A DNA stretch of 12,738 nt from Bryobacteraceae bacterium (GTDB lineage Bacteria; Acidobacteriota; Terriglobia; Bryobacterales; Bryobacteraceae), in the NCBI GenBank assembly GCA_025350445.1, contig JANXXV010000383.1:1-12738 (forward strand), in the 5' to 3' direction. The notes beneath the pieces were generated by a model that ran no database searches, was not told the DNA's origin, and saw only the letters and a program-made list of their open reading frames with translations. Position numbers and translations under genes: made by a program. Shown in pieces: positions 1-7,643 of this stretch (positions within the stretch are counted from its first letter, which is position 1; each line of letters starts with the position of its first letter).

Positions 1-46
1 GGGAATAGGACATTTCTACTTTGCCCTGACATGAGCGATTGAACGC

Positions 47-75
47 TTGACAATGGTTGTGGGTTCTGATAAATT
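47..75 (+). promoter_or_regulatory. Sigma70-type promoter of the first receptor gene
   Basis: A perfect TTGACA (-35) lies at 47-52. After a 17-nt spacer comes TAAATT (-10, 4 of 6 matches) at 70-75, preceded by TG at 67-68, which makes it an extended -10. The expected transcription start is near 82, giving a leader of about 26 nt before the GTG start at 108. An imperfect palindrome with AGCG/CGCT arms (34-37 and 44-47) sits at the upstream edge of the -35 and could be an operator. The call rests on motif matches only. Confidence 0.6.
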
Positions 76-94
76 TTGGCAACATGCCGTTCTC

Positions 95-101
95 AAGGAG
101 G
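95..101 (+). promoter_or_regulatory. Ribosome binding site that sets the GTG start of the first receptor
   Basis: AAGGAGG is a near-perfect Shine-Dalgarno sequence, 6 nt before the GTG at 108. It decides the start: the longer reading from TTG at 57 has no such site and would begin upstream of the predicted transcription start. Confidence 0.8.
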
Positions 102-107
102 AGTGTC

Positions 108-3100
108 GTGAAACTCTGCGCTCATTTAGTACGAATTGTTCTTGCCATCGTTCTGGCGCACGCCGCCTTTGCTCAAACCGACCGTGGAACGATTCGCGGT
201 ACGGTAGAAGACCCGAGCGGCGCCACTGTGCCCGCGGCCACGGTCACCGCGACCAACACCGAAACTGGGCTACGCAGTTCCACGCAGTCGACTGAATCCG
301 GCAATTACAATCTGGCTAGCCTGCCCGCCGGTACCTACGACGTTGTAGCGGAGAAAGCCGGCTTTAAGAAGCTGGTCCGCACGAATGTGCGGGTGGAGGT
401 AGCCGGTACCGTCGGCCTCGATTTGCAGATGCCGGTAGGCGAGGTTACAGATACTGTGACCGTCAGTGAAATGGCGCCGCAGTTGAAAACGGAATCGAGC
501 AATGTCAGCACCGGCGTGAATCCGAAGAGCTTCATCGATCTGCCCTTGAATGCGTCAGGGGGACGAGCCCCGGAGTCGTTCATCTTCCTTGCTCCAGGTA
601 CCAGTGGGAACACGTTTGATGCCCATATAAACGGCAGCCAGACGCTTTCCAAGGAAATCCAGATCGACGGTCTGAGTGCGACCACGGCCGAAGTGGGCGG
701 CGACCCGCGCGTCCTGACGCTGCCTCCCGAAGCGATCCAGGAGTTCGCGCTTGTGACGTCGAACTTCTCAGCAGAGTTCGGAAACACCGGTGGCGGCGTA
801 GAGCAGTTCACGATTCGATCCGGCACGAACAAGTTTCACGGCGTTGGCTACGAGTTCCTGCGCAACGACAAACTGGATGCCCGCGGCTTCTTCAACAGCA
901 CACGCTCCATCAATCGCCAGAACGAGTATGGCGGCAGCTTCGGGGGGCCGATTCGCATTCCGAAGCTCTATAACGGGACGAACAAGAGCTTCTTCTTTTT
1001 CAACATGAACTATTTCAAGTACCGGTCCGGTCCGGTCAACCAGGTTGCGTCGGTGCCCACGGCGGCATTTCGCAATGGCGATCTATCTCAGCTCAGGGAT
1101 CCCAGTGGCTTGGTTCAACTTTATGACCCGGCGAGCACAACTGCGGACGGCAGCGGCGGCTCCACACGCACTGCGTTCCCCGGCAACATAATCCCTCCCA
1201 GCCGGATCAGCCCAATCTCACAGAAAATACTCTCCTACGTTCCGGGTCCGGCGCTCGGCGGCATTTTGAACAACTACCCCGCCACCGGCAACAATCGCAA
1301 CGATAACCGGAACTACACCATGAAGATCGATCACCTCTTCAACAGCGCACACCGTATCAGCGGTAGTTGGAACAACGGGCATAACACCGATTCCGGACCG
1401 TTTGCCGCACTCCCGCGCCCTGTGGCCAACAATCGCTATGGCGTACTCGGACCCGGACAGGACACGGTGCGCCTCTCAGAGGATTGGGTTATCAGTCCGA
1501 CGTTGCTAAATCACCTCTCCGCGGGTTTAACCCGGCAGCACCAGCTTCTTGCCGCTCCAGAGCAAGGCCAGGGGTGGGCAGACAAGCTAGGTCTCAAGGG
1601 AGTCAATAACGGACCGTTTCCGGTGGTTTTCACGGACCCGTTCACTCCTTGGGGGCAGAATCAGGATTACCTGCAGACGATTTCCGCCACCTACCTTTAC
1701 GCCGACAGTCTCTCGTGGGTAAAGGGCAAACACAATCTGAAGTTTGGCGTAGATTTCCGGAAACTCCAGAACAACCTCTTGCAGGGCGCGCAGAGCGGAT
1801 CGTTTACTTTCAGCCGCAATGAAACGGCTTTCCCTTCCGGCGCTCTTCGCGGTGTAACCGGAAACTCGTTTGCCAGCTTCCTGCTTGGCGAGGTCGACAG
1901 CGGAAGTTTGTCGATCAATGAAGTTACCCGCGGCATGCGCCTCACCTATTTTGCAGGCTATGCACAGGATGACTTCAAGTTGAGCCCGAATATTACGCTG
2001 AACCTGGGTCTTCGTTGGGATCTGTACACTCCAATGAAAGAAGTGAACAACGCATACTCGATCATGGACGCATCGGTACCCAATCCCGCGGCAAACGGGC
2101 GACTAGGAGCCTTAGTGTTTGCCGGCACCGGCCCTGGCCGTTCCGGAAAGGAACGTCTTACGGATGGGACCGCATACCTAAATTTCGGGCCTCGCCTCGG
2201 ATTGGCATGGTCAGTCACGAAACGGGTAGTTTTCCGGACGGCTTACGGGATCAGCTATTATCCCACCGGTGCGCTAGGCGGTGGAAATGCAAAACCGCCA
2301 GCAACCGGCTTCACCGCCAACCCGGCGTTTTTCTCTCAGGACCAGGGTCTGACCTCGGGGTTCAACTGGAATAACGGCTTCCCGCAAAACTATACGCGTC
2401 CTCCTTTAATTGACGCGGGATTTGGTGTAATTCCGGGTACTGCTCCTGGCGCAACTACTTGGCTTTCGAGCGCCAAACTACCCAGCTATACGCAAAGCTT
2501 CAATGCCGGGACGCAGTGGCAACTCCGGTCGAACTGGTTGCTGGATGTCGGCTGGGTCGGTCAGAAATCGACCAGGCTTTCCACCGGCGTATACAACGTC
2601 AACCAGGTCAATCCGATTTACTTGAAATATGGAGACCTTCTAACCAAACCAATCGGTGATCCGGCCGTGATCGCCGCCGGCTTCGCCCGCCCTTACAGCA
2701 GCTTCCAGGGTAGTTTGGCGCAATCTCTGCGGCCGTTTCCGCAGTATGGCGGTATAGGGACAAACAACTCGGCGAATGTTGGAAACTCGATTTACCACTC
2801 ACTCCAGGCCAAGATCGAAAAGCAGTTCTCCAACGGGTTGTTCTTGCTCTCGTCCTACACTTGGGGCAAGTCGCTGACGGATGCGTCATCCGCTCTCTCC
2901 GGCTTCTTCTCCACCAGCGCGCGCGACCAGTACAATCGCCGCGTGGAAAAGGCCGTTGCGCAGTACGACATCCCGCAGCGCGCTGTGATCGCCTTCAATT
3001 ATGAATTGCCCATCGGACCCGGCAAGCCCGTCGCGAATATTAAGGGTCCGGTAGGAAAGGTGATCGGCGGGTGGCAAATTAACGGCATCATGGCCTATCA

Positions 3101-3530
3101 GTCCGGCGAGCCCATCGGCATCGGAATCAACAACACGCTGCCGTTGTTCAACAGCCGTAACATGCCGGACGCCGTACCCGGCGTGAATCCGGTGTTGTCC
3201 CACAGCGGCGGCTTTGATCCGGCAAGGGATCTTTACCTGGATATCAACGCCTTCAAGGCTCCGGCTCCCTTTACCTACGGCAATGCCCCCTCCATTCTGT
3301 CGCGCGCCAGGGTATTCAACAACTACAACGAAGACTTCGGGCTATTGAAGCGCACCAGTATTAGAGAAAACATAAACGTGGAGTTTCGGTTCGAAATGTT
3401 TAACGCGTTCAACCGCGTCCGCTTCGGCGGTCCGGCCACCAACGTCAGCGACCGGTTCAACTACGGCAAGATAACAAACCAAGCGAATAACCCAAGGACT
3501 GGACAGTTTGCCTTGAAATTTAACTTTTGA
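108..3530 (+). CDS. TonB-dependent-receptor-like outer membrane protein with N-terminal carboxypeptidase-regulatory-like domain
   Basis: Predicted outer membrane beta-barrel of 1140 residues, of the large Oar/TonB-dependent-receptor-like family that is greatly expanded in Acidobacteriota. From the GTG start there is a signal peptide (hydrophobic residues about 8-21, cleavage after AFA at 22). A carboxypeptidase-regulatory-like beta-sandwich follows at about 26-108 (GTIRGTVEDPSGA, then the SLPAGTYDVV and GFKKLVR segments). A plug-like domain covers about 115-245, with IQIDGLS, PPEAIQEFALVTSNFSAEFG and the RSGTNKFHG motif. The rest is barrel, with repeats of the type NLGLRWDLYTP and HSLQAKIEKQFSNG. 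It ends in Phe (ALKFNF), the aromatic C-terminus recognised by the BAM machinery. The family's usual LPLNGRN plug motif is altered to LPLNASGGRAPES. I see no clear TonB box and no cysteine in the mature chain. The ligand is unknown; a glycan or oligomer is a guess from the neighbouring hydrolase. A strong hairpin follows, so this gene is probably its own transcript. Confidence 0.9.
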   Translation: MKLCAHLVRIVLAIVLAHAAFAQTDRGTIRGTVEDPSGATVPAATVTATNTETGLRSSTQSTESGNYNLASLPAGTYDVVAEKAGFKKLVRTNVRVEVAGTVGLDLQMPVGEVTDTVTVSEMAPQLKTESSNVSTGVNPKSFIDLPLNASGGRAPESFIFLAPGTSGNTFDAHINGSQTLSKEIQIDGLSATTAEVGGDPRVLTLPPEAIQEFALVTSNFSAEFGNTGGGVEQFTIRSGTNKFHGVGYEFLRNDKLDARGFFNSTRSINRQNEYGGSFGGPIRIPKLYNGTNKSFFFFNMNYFKYRSGPVNQVASVPTAAFRNGDLSQLRDPSGLVQLYDPASTTADGSGGSTRTAFPGNIIPPSRISPISQKILSYVPGPALGGILNNYPATGNNRNDNRNYTMKIDHLFNSAHRISGSWNNGHNTDSGPFAALPRPVANNRYGVLGPGQDTVRLSEDWVISPTLLNHLSAGLTRQHQLLAAPEQGQGWADKLGLKGVNNGPFPVVFTDPFTPWGQNQDYLQTISATYLYADSLSWVKGKHNLKFGVDFRKLQNNLLQGAQSGSFTFSRNETAFPSGALRGVTGNSFASFLLGEVDSGSLSINEVTRGMRLTYFAGYAQDDFKLSPNITLNLGLRWDLYTPMKEVNNAYSIMDASVPNPAANGRLGALVFAGTGPGRSGKERLTDGTAYLNFGPRLGLAWSVTKRVVFRTAYGISYYPTGALGGGNAKPPATGFTANPAFFSQDQGLTSGFNWNNGFPQNYTRPPLIDAGFGVIPGTAPGATTWLSSAKLPSYTQSFNAGTQWQLRSNWLLDVGWVGQKSTRLSTGVYNVNQVNPIYLKYGDLLTKPIGDPAVIAAGFARPYSSFQGSLAQSLRPFPQYGGIGTNNSANVGNSIYHSLQAKIEKQFSNGLFLLSSYTWGKSLTDASSALSGFFSTSARDQYNRRVEKAVAQYDIPQRAVIAFNYELPIGPGKPVANIKGPVGKVIGGWQINGIMAYQSGEPIGIGINNTLPLFNSRNMPDAVPGVNPVLSHSGGFDPARDLYLDINAFKAPAPFTYGNAPSILSRARVFNNYNEDFGLLKRTSIRENINVEFRFEMFNAFNRVRFGGPATNVSDRFNYGKITNQANNPRTGQFALKFNF

Positions 3531-3535
3531 ACATT

Positions 3536-3566
3536 GGGGCAGGTCTTCGGGCCTGCCCCTGTTCCT
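3536..3566 (+). terminator. Intrinsic-terminator-like hairpin with UUCG tetraloop
   Basis: Five nt after the receptor stop codon, GGGGCAGGTC (3536-3545) and GGCCTGCCCC (3550-3559) pair as a 10-bp stem with one G-U wobble. They close on a TTCG loop (3546-3549) in the C(UUCG)G context, an exceptionally stable tetraloop. The following tract TGTTCCT is only partly U-rich, so termination may be incomplete or the hairpin may protect the mRNA 3' end. Confidence 0.75.
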
Positions 3567-3573
3567 CAACGTC

Positions 3574-3616
3574 CGGCATTGCCTTCAGCGCCATGCGGTC
3601 CCCGGCAGCAATGCCG
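3574..3616. repeat. 9-bp inverted repeat in the gap before the cytochrome operon
   Basis: CGGCATTGC (3574-3582) and GCAATGCCG (3608-3616) are exact reverse complements with a 25-nt loop. The repeat lies between the terminator and the -10 at 3657. It could be an operator, a secondary hairpin in readthrough RNA or chance. No further structure was seen in this 167-nt gap. Confidence 0.35.
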
Positions 3617-3656
3617 CTACAGAGTCCGCTTCAACCGCTCCCCTCGTGCCGGGAGA

Positions 3657-3662
3657 TATAAT
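3657..3662 (+). promoter_or_regulatory. Candidate -10 element of the cytochrome/DUF1501 operon
   Basis: A perfect TATAAT occurs 35 nt before the ATG at 3698, giving a predicted transcription start near 3669 and a leader of about 29 nt. There is no good -35 at the proper distance: the closest is TTCAAC at 3630-3635, with a 21-nt spacer. It may be a weak or activator-dependent promoter. The strong hairpin just upstream supports a separate promoter here. Confidence 0.4.
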
Positions 3663-3697
3663 TATCGCGGGGCGACCTTTGCTCGCTTAAAGCGTCC

Positions 3698-6184
3698 ATG
3701 AAGATTCCATACTCCTTGCCGTCTGCCCAAACCTCTTCTGTGCCTCGTGCAGGCTTTCGTTTGTGCCTTATTCTCTGCCTGGCGGCACTCTCTTCAAATG
3801 TGTCGGCCCAGGGCCAGGATCGAGCCGATTTCTTCGAATCGAAGGTCCGTCCCATCCTGCTCGGCCGCTGCGGATCTTGCCATGGTGATAAGACCCGCAT
3901 GGGCGGCAAGCAGTTGACATCGAAGGATGGAATGCATCGGGCTGGCGTCGTGATGGCGGGGAACCCGGATGGCAGTGCCCTAATCCAAGCGGTTCGCTAT
4001 GCCGGGAAAACGAAGATGCCCCCGGCGGGAAAGCTGGCCGAAGCTGAAATAAGCGCTCTGGAACGGTGGGTGGCTTCCGGAGCGGTGTGGCCGGACGCGG
4101 ATGCGAAGGCGACGCAGGTGCCCGCCGCGGGACACTGGGCATTCCAGCCGGTGAAGGATCCCGCAGTCCCGGCGGTTAAGGATAACAGTTGGCCGCGTTC
4201 TACCATCGACCGCTTCATACTCGCCAAGCTCGAAGAAAAAGGCATCAGACCCGTGAGGGATGCGGACAAATACGCGCTGCTGCGCCGGGTGACCCTTGAC
4301 TTGACCGGGTTGCTGCCAACCCGACCCGAAGTGCAAGAGTTCTTCAACGACTCATCGCCCGGTGCGTTTGCGAAAGTGGTGGACCGGTTGCTCGCCTCAC
4401 CTGCGTTCGGAGACAGATGGGGGCGCCACTGGCTGGACATTACCTATTACGCCGACACGACGGGTTACGGTAGACGTATTCCACTACCGGAGGCCTGGCG
4501 GTACCGCGACTATGTGATCGAGTCGTTCAACCAGGACAAGCCTTACGATCAGTTCGTGTCGGAGCAGATTGCCGGGCCGAAAGGCGGACGCGAAGAAGAG
4601 AAGGGCCAGTCGGCGATAGCCGCAACCGGCTTTCTGGTTCTGGGGCCATGGTCCTGGGGCTCCTATGATCGCGCGCAGACGCTTCTCGACGCGGCGGACC
4701 TGCAGGTCGATCTGGTAGGGCGCTCCATGCTGGGTCTCACGCTGGGTTGTGCACGCTGTCACGACCACAAGTTCGATCCGATTCCTAACAAGGAATACTA
4801 CGGGCTCATTGGAATCTTCTTAAGCACCAAGACTCTCTCGCTAAATCATTTCGGAGATGGTGGAGTCAATATGGTCCGGCTACCGGAAACCACCGAGGCG
4901 GCAAAGCGGTACGCCGAAGAGATGGAGAAATACGACCGCCGGGTAGCCGAAGCGGAGGCGTCGGAGAAGATACTTGCGAAAGACCGGGAAGAGGTGCAGC
5001 AGCGGATCACGGCGCTGAAAGCCAATCCAACCAGCGCGGAAAACGATGCGGCGCTCAAAGCCGCCCAGGACCAACTGGCCGCGTTAAAGCAAAAGAGCGA
5101 ATATGCCGGTGACAAACAGATCCTGGAGTTTAAGCGCTACCTCAAGCCGAGGTTGCCTCAGGTGTACGCGGCCGAGGATCTGGACCAACCGCAGGATACG
5201 CGGATCGCCTCGCGCGGCGATGCCCACCAACTCGGGGAATTTGCGCCGCGGGGGTTCCTCAGCGCCGTCAATTACGGGAAGCCCGCGGAGATCGAACCGA
5301 ATTCGAGCGGGCGCCGCGAACTGGCCGACTGGATCGCCAATGAGAAGAACCCGCTGACCGCTCGCGTCTATGTAAATCGCTTGTGGCACTATCTGTTCGG
5401 TGATGGAATTGTGGCCAGTACGGAGAACTTCGGCGCGCGTGGCGATGCGCCGGCTAATCCGGAGTTGTTGGATTATCTGGCGGCGCGATTAGTGGCGAAT
5501 AAGTGGTCAACCAAGAAGACCATCCGGGAAATCGTTCTTAGCCGCGTATACCAGCTTGCCAGCGCTCCGGACCCGGGAGCGGGCGAATTGGACGCCGACA
5601 ACAAGCTTCTCTGGCGTGCGAACCGCAGGCGGATGGAAGTCGAAACAATTCGCGACACGATGCTGCAGGTGGCGGGAAACCTGGATGCCTCGCGCGGCGG
5701 CCCTTCGCTGCCCCTGACAGCGCAAAATATTCACACGATCGCGCCCTTCTTCCTCGAGGACGATACGGTCATCGAGGACCACATCAAAAATCGGCGCACC
5801 GTTTACCAACCGGTGATGAGAAACAGCCAGATGGCACCGGTTGATATTCTGAACCTGTTCGATTTCAAGGATCCGGACCAGGTTATCGGCACACGCATTC
5901 CAACCGTTGTTCCCACGCAGACTCTCTACCTCCTGAATTCGCCTTTCGTGAAAGAACAAGCGGGTCTGCTGGCGGCTCGCCTGCTCAACGACAAGAGCCT
6001 GGATGATGCGGGGCGTGTTTCGCAGCTTATGTTAGCTGCCCTCAATCGTCCTGCCACGGAGCGCGACATAGAGCAAGCGCGCCGATTCATCGCCGACGCC
6101 CGACGCGGGACGACGGTCGACTCCGCGTGGGCACGCTACTGCCACGCGATCCTCGTTTCCAGCGAATTTCTTTATAGGAGATAG
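3698..6184 (+). CDS. PSCyt1-DUF1549-DUF1553 protein (planctomycete-type cytochrome domain protein)
   Basis: Exported protein of 828 residues. The signal peptide has its hydrophobic core at about 21-33 and cleavage near VSA at 37. Residues 43-135 form a PSCyt1 cytochrome c-like domain: CGSCH at 58-62 is a haem c attachment site and M107 in KMPP is the likely axial ligand. DUF1549 (PSCyt2) spans about 165-375, with LRRVTLDLTGLLPTRPEV, WGRHWLD and a second CxxCH, CARCH at 351-355, inside the conserved string CARCHDHKFDPIPN. A charged, probably coiled-coil stretch follows at about 400-467. DUF1553 (PSD1) occupies about 535-815 (ELADWIANEKNPLTARVYVN, then RLWHYLFGDG and ENFG). Domain order and length match the family, which is common in Planctomycetes and Acidobacteriota; its reaction is not established. 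The ATG start lacks a clear ribosome binding site but is the one that retains the signal peptide. It is 6 nt upstream of the DUF1501 gene, its usual partner. Confidence 0.92.
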   Translation: MKIPYSLPSAQTSSVPRAGFRLCLILCLAALSSNVSAQGQDRADFFESKVRPILLGRCGSCHGDKTRMGGKQLTSKDGMHRAGVVMAGNPDGSALIQAVRYAGKTKMPPAGKLAEAEISALERWVASGAVWPDADAKATQVPAAGHWAFQPVKDPAVPAVKDNSWPRSTIDRFILAKLEEKGIRPVRDADKYALLRRVTLDLTGLLPTRPEVQEFFNDSSPGAFAKVVDRLLASPAFGDRWGRHWLDITYYADTTGYGRRIPLPEAWRYRDYVIESFNQDKPYDQFVSEQIAGPKGGREEEKGQSAIAATGFLVLGPWSWGSYDRAQTLLDAADLQVDLVGRSMLGLTLGCARCHDHKFDPIPNKEYYGLIGIFLSTKTLSLNHFGDGGVNMVRLPETTEAAKRYAEEMEKYDRRVAEAEASEKILAKDREEVQQRITALKANPTSAENDAALKAAQDQLAALKQKSEYAGDKQILEFKRYLKPRLPQVYAAEDLDQPQDTRIASRGDAHQLGEFAPRGFLSAVNYGKPAEIEPNSSGRRELADWIANEKNPLTARVYVNRLWHYLFGDGIVASTENFGARGDAPANPELLDYLAARLVANKWSTKKTIREIVLSRVYQLASAPDPGAGELDADNKLLWRANRRRMEVETIRDTMLQVAGNLDASRGGPSLPLTAQNIHTIAPFFLEDDTVIEDHIKNRRTVYQPVMRNSQMAPVDILNLFDFKDPDQVIGTRIPTVVPTQTLYLLNSPFVKEQAGLLAARLLNDKSLDDAGRVSQLMLAALNRPATERDIEQARRFIADARRGTTVDSAWARYCHAILVSSEFLYRR
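6176..6180 (+). promoter_or_regulatory. Ribosome binding site of the DUF1501 gene, inside the end of the upstream gene
   Basis: AGGAG ends 10 nt before the ATG at 6191 and lies within the last codons of the cytochrome-domain gene, directly before its TAG stop (6182-6184). This arrangement suggests translational coupling of the two genes. Confidence 0.6.
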
Positions 6185-6190
6185 AAAACC

Positions 6191-7636
6191 ATGCCCTCAA
6201 ACTCTGATCCTGTGCCCGGCGGGCGGCGCCGATTCCTCAACACTCTGGGCGGTGGTTTCGGGTCCATGGCTTTCGCCGCAATGGCCGCCCGGGATCGCGC
6301 GCAAGCCTCGCAACCGGAAAATCCCCTCGCGCCAAAACAGCCTCATTTCCCGGCCAAGGCCAAGCGGGTAATCCTGCTCTGGATGCAGGGCGGGCCTTCG
6401 CAGATGGACCTTTTCGATTACAAGCCGCGGTTGAAGGCCGAAGCCGGCCAGCCGATTCCGTTTGCCGTAAACGCCAGCACTATCCGCTTCGCCAAAAACG
6501 CAAAACTCATGCCCGCCATCTCTGAGATGAAGCAAAGGGGCAACTGCGGCATGTGGATGTCGGACCTGCTGCCCAAATTGGGAGAAAAGGCTGACGAGTT
6601 GTGTTGGCTGCGGGCAATGACCACCGACAGCGCGATCCATGCCGGCGCCATCCGCATCTTCCAGACCGGTTCCCTGCAGTTTGTTCGGCCGTCAATGGGC
6701 TCGTGGATCATGTATGGGCTCGGCACCGAAAATCAGAACATGCCTGGATTTGTAGTCATCAGTCCAGTGCTCTATGGGGACGACGGCAGCCCGCTGCATT
6801 ATTCCAACGTCTTTTTGCCTTCCATCTATCAGGGGACTCGCATAGGCGATTCGCGGACGCCGGTGAAACAGTCCAAAATCGGTTACCTCGGCGATCCCAG
6901 CCTCTCGCCCGAACAGCAGCGGCTGGATCTGGATCTGATCCAGGCGCGCAACCGCATGGACAAAGAGATGACCGGCGACGATCGAAACATCGAAGGGCTG
7001 ATTCAGTCCTACGAACTATCCTTCCGCATGCAGTTGACCGCACCTGATGTTTTCGACTTCTCCAAGGAGTCCAAGGCTACTCTGGATCTGTACGGCGTGG
7101 GAGAAGACGATACTGACAATTTCGGCAGAAAATGTTTGATGGCGCGGCGGCTGGCGGAAGCCGGAGTGCGATATATCCAGGTAACCGATGGCGGATGGGA
7201 CCACCACGATAAGATCAACACGGTTCTGCGCAAGAGCGCACGCGGGATCGATAAACCCGTAGCGGGCCTGCTGACGGACCTGAAGGCGCGTGGGCTGTTG
7301 GACGACACCCTGGTTATTTGGACCGGGGAGTTCGGGCGAACGCCGTTCGATCAAACCCTATCCCCGGCGAGTGCGAACAATGGCGGCAGAGATCACAACC
7401 CCTATTGCTGGACAATGTTCATGGCCGGCGCCGGAGTAAAGCAGGGGACGATCTTCGGCGAAACCGACGAGTATGCCTGGAAGGGCGTCTCCGATCAGGT
7501 TCACGTTCACGACCTTCACGCGACGATTCTGCATCTGTTGGGGCTGAATCACGAGAGACTCACCTATCGCTACAGCGGGCGGGATTTCCGCTTGACGGAC
7601 GTGTACGGCAACGTCGTGAAGCAGATTCTCGCTTGA
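6191..7636 (+). CDS. DUF1501 family protein, Tat-exported, alkaline-phosphatase superfamily-like fold
   Basis: Protein of 481 residues, full length for DUF1501. It begins with a twin-arginine signal: RRRFL at 12-16, a Gly/Ala-rich hydrophobic stretch at 18-33 and cleavage near AQA at 39. Family segments visible in order are VILLWMQGGPSQMDLFD (about 60-76), SAIHAGAIRIFQTG (147-160), ARRLAEAGVRYIQVTDGGWD (318-337) with H338 and H339, VIWTGEFGRTP (375-385), GGRDHNP (398-404) and VHVHDLHATILHLLGL (437-452). In the related alkaline phosphatase/sulfatase superfamily, Asp and His clusters like these bind two metals. D73, D337, H338, D401, H402 and H443 are therefore candidate ligands, but the catalytic activity of DUF1501 is not established. 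Tat export suggests folding, perhaps with cofactor, before crossing the membrane. It is in an operon with the DUF1549/DUF1553 gene and is likely its partner in the periplasm or at the cell surface. Confidence 0.92.
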   Translation: MPSNSDPVPGGRRRFLNTLGGGFGSMAFAAMAARDRAQASQPENPLAPKQPHFPAKAKRVILLWMQGGPSQMDLFDYKPRLKAEAGQPIPFAVNASTIRFAKNAKLMPAISEMKQRGNCGMWMSDLLPKLGEKADELCWLRAMTTDSAIHAGAIRIFQTGSLQFVRPSMGSWIMYGLGTENQNMPGFVVISPVLYGDDGSPLHYSNVFLPSIYQGTRIGDSRTPVKQSKIGYLGDPSLSPEQQRLDLDLIQARNRMDKEMTGDDRNIEGLIQSYELSFRMQLTAPDVFDFSKESKATLDLYGVGEDDTDNFGRKCLMARRLAEAGVRYIQVTDGGWDHHDKINTVLRKSARGIDKPVAGLLTDLKARGLLDDTLVIWTGEFGRTPFDQTLSPASANNGGRDHNPYCWTMFMAGAGVKQGTIFGETDEYAWKGVSDQVHVHDLHATILHLLGLNHERLTYRYSGRDFRLTDVYGNVVKQILA

Positions 7637-7643
7637 CGGTCAA
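7633..7643. repeat. 11-nt palindrome spanning both convergent stop codons
   Basis: TTGAC-G-GTCAA has perfect 5-bp arms about a single central base. It contains the TGA stop of the DUF1501 gene (7634-7636, plus strand) and the TGA stop of the hydrolase gene (7640-7642, minus strand). A one-base loop cannot form a hairpin, so it is not a terminator. It may simply follow from two facing TTGA ends. Confidence 0.4.

Noticed and set aside
335..832. A 165-codon minus-strand open frame inside the first receptor gene
   Set aside because: It is opposite the conserved plug domain, with no independent evidence of coding.
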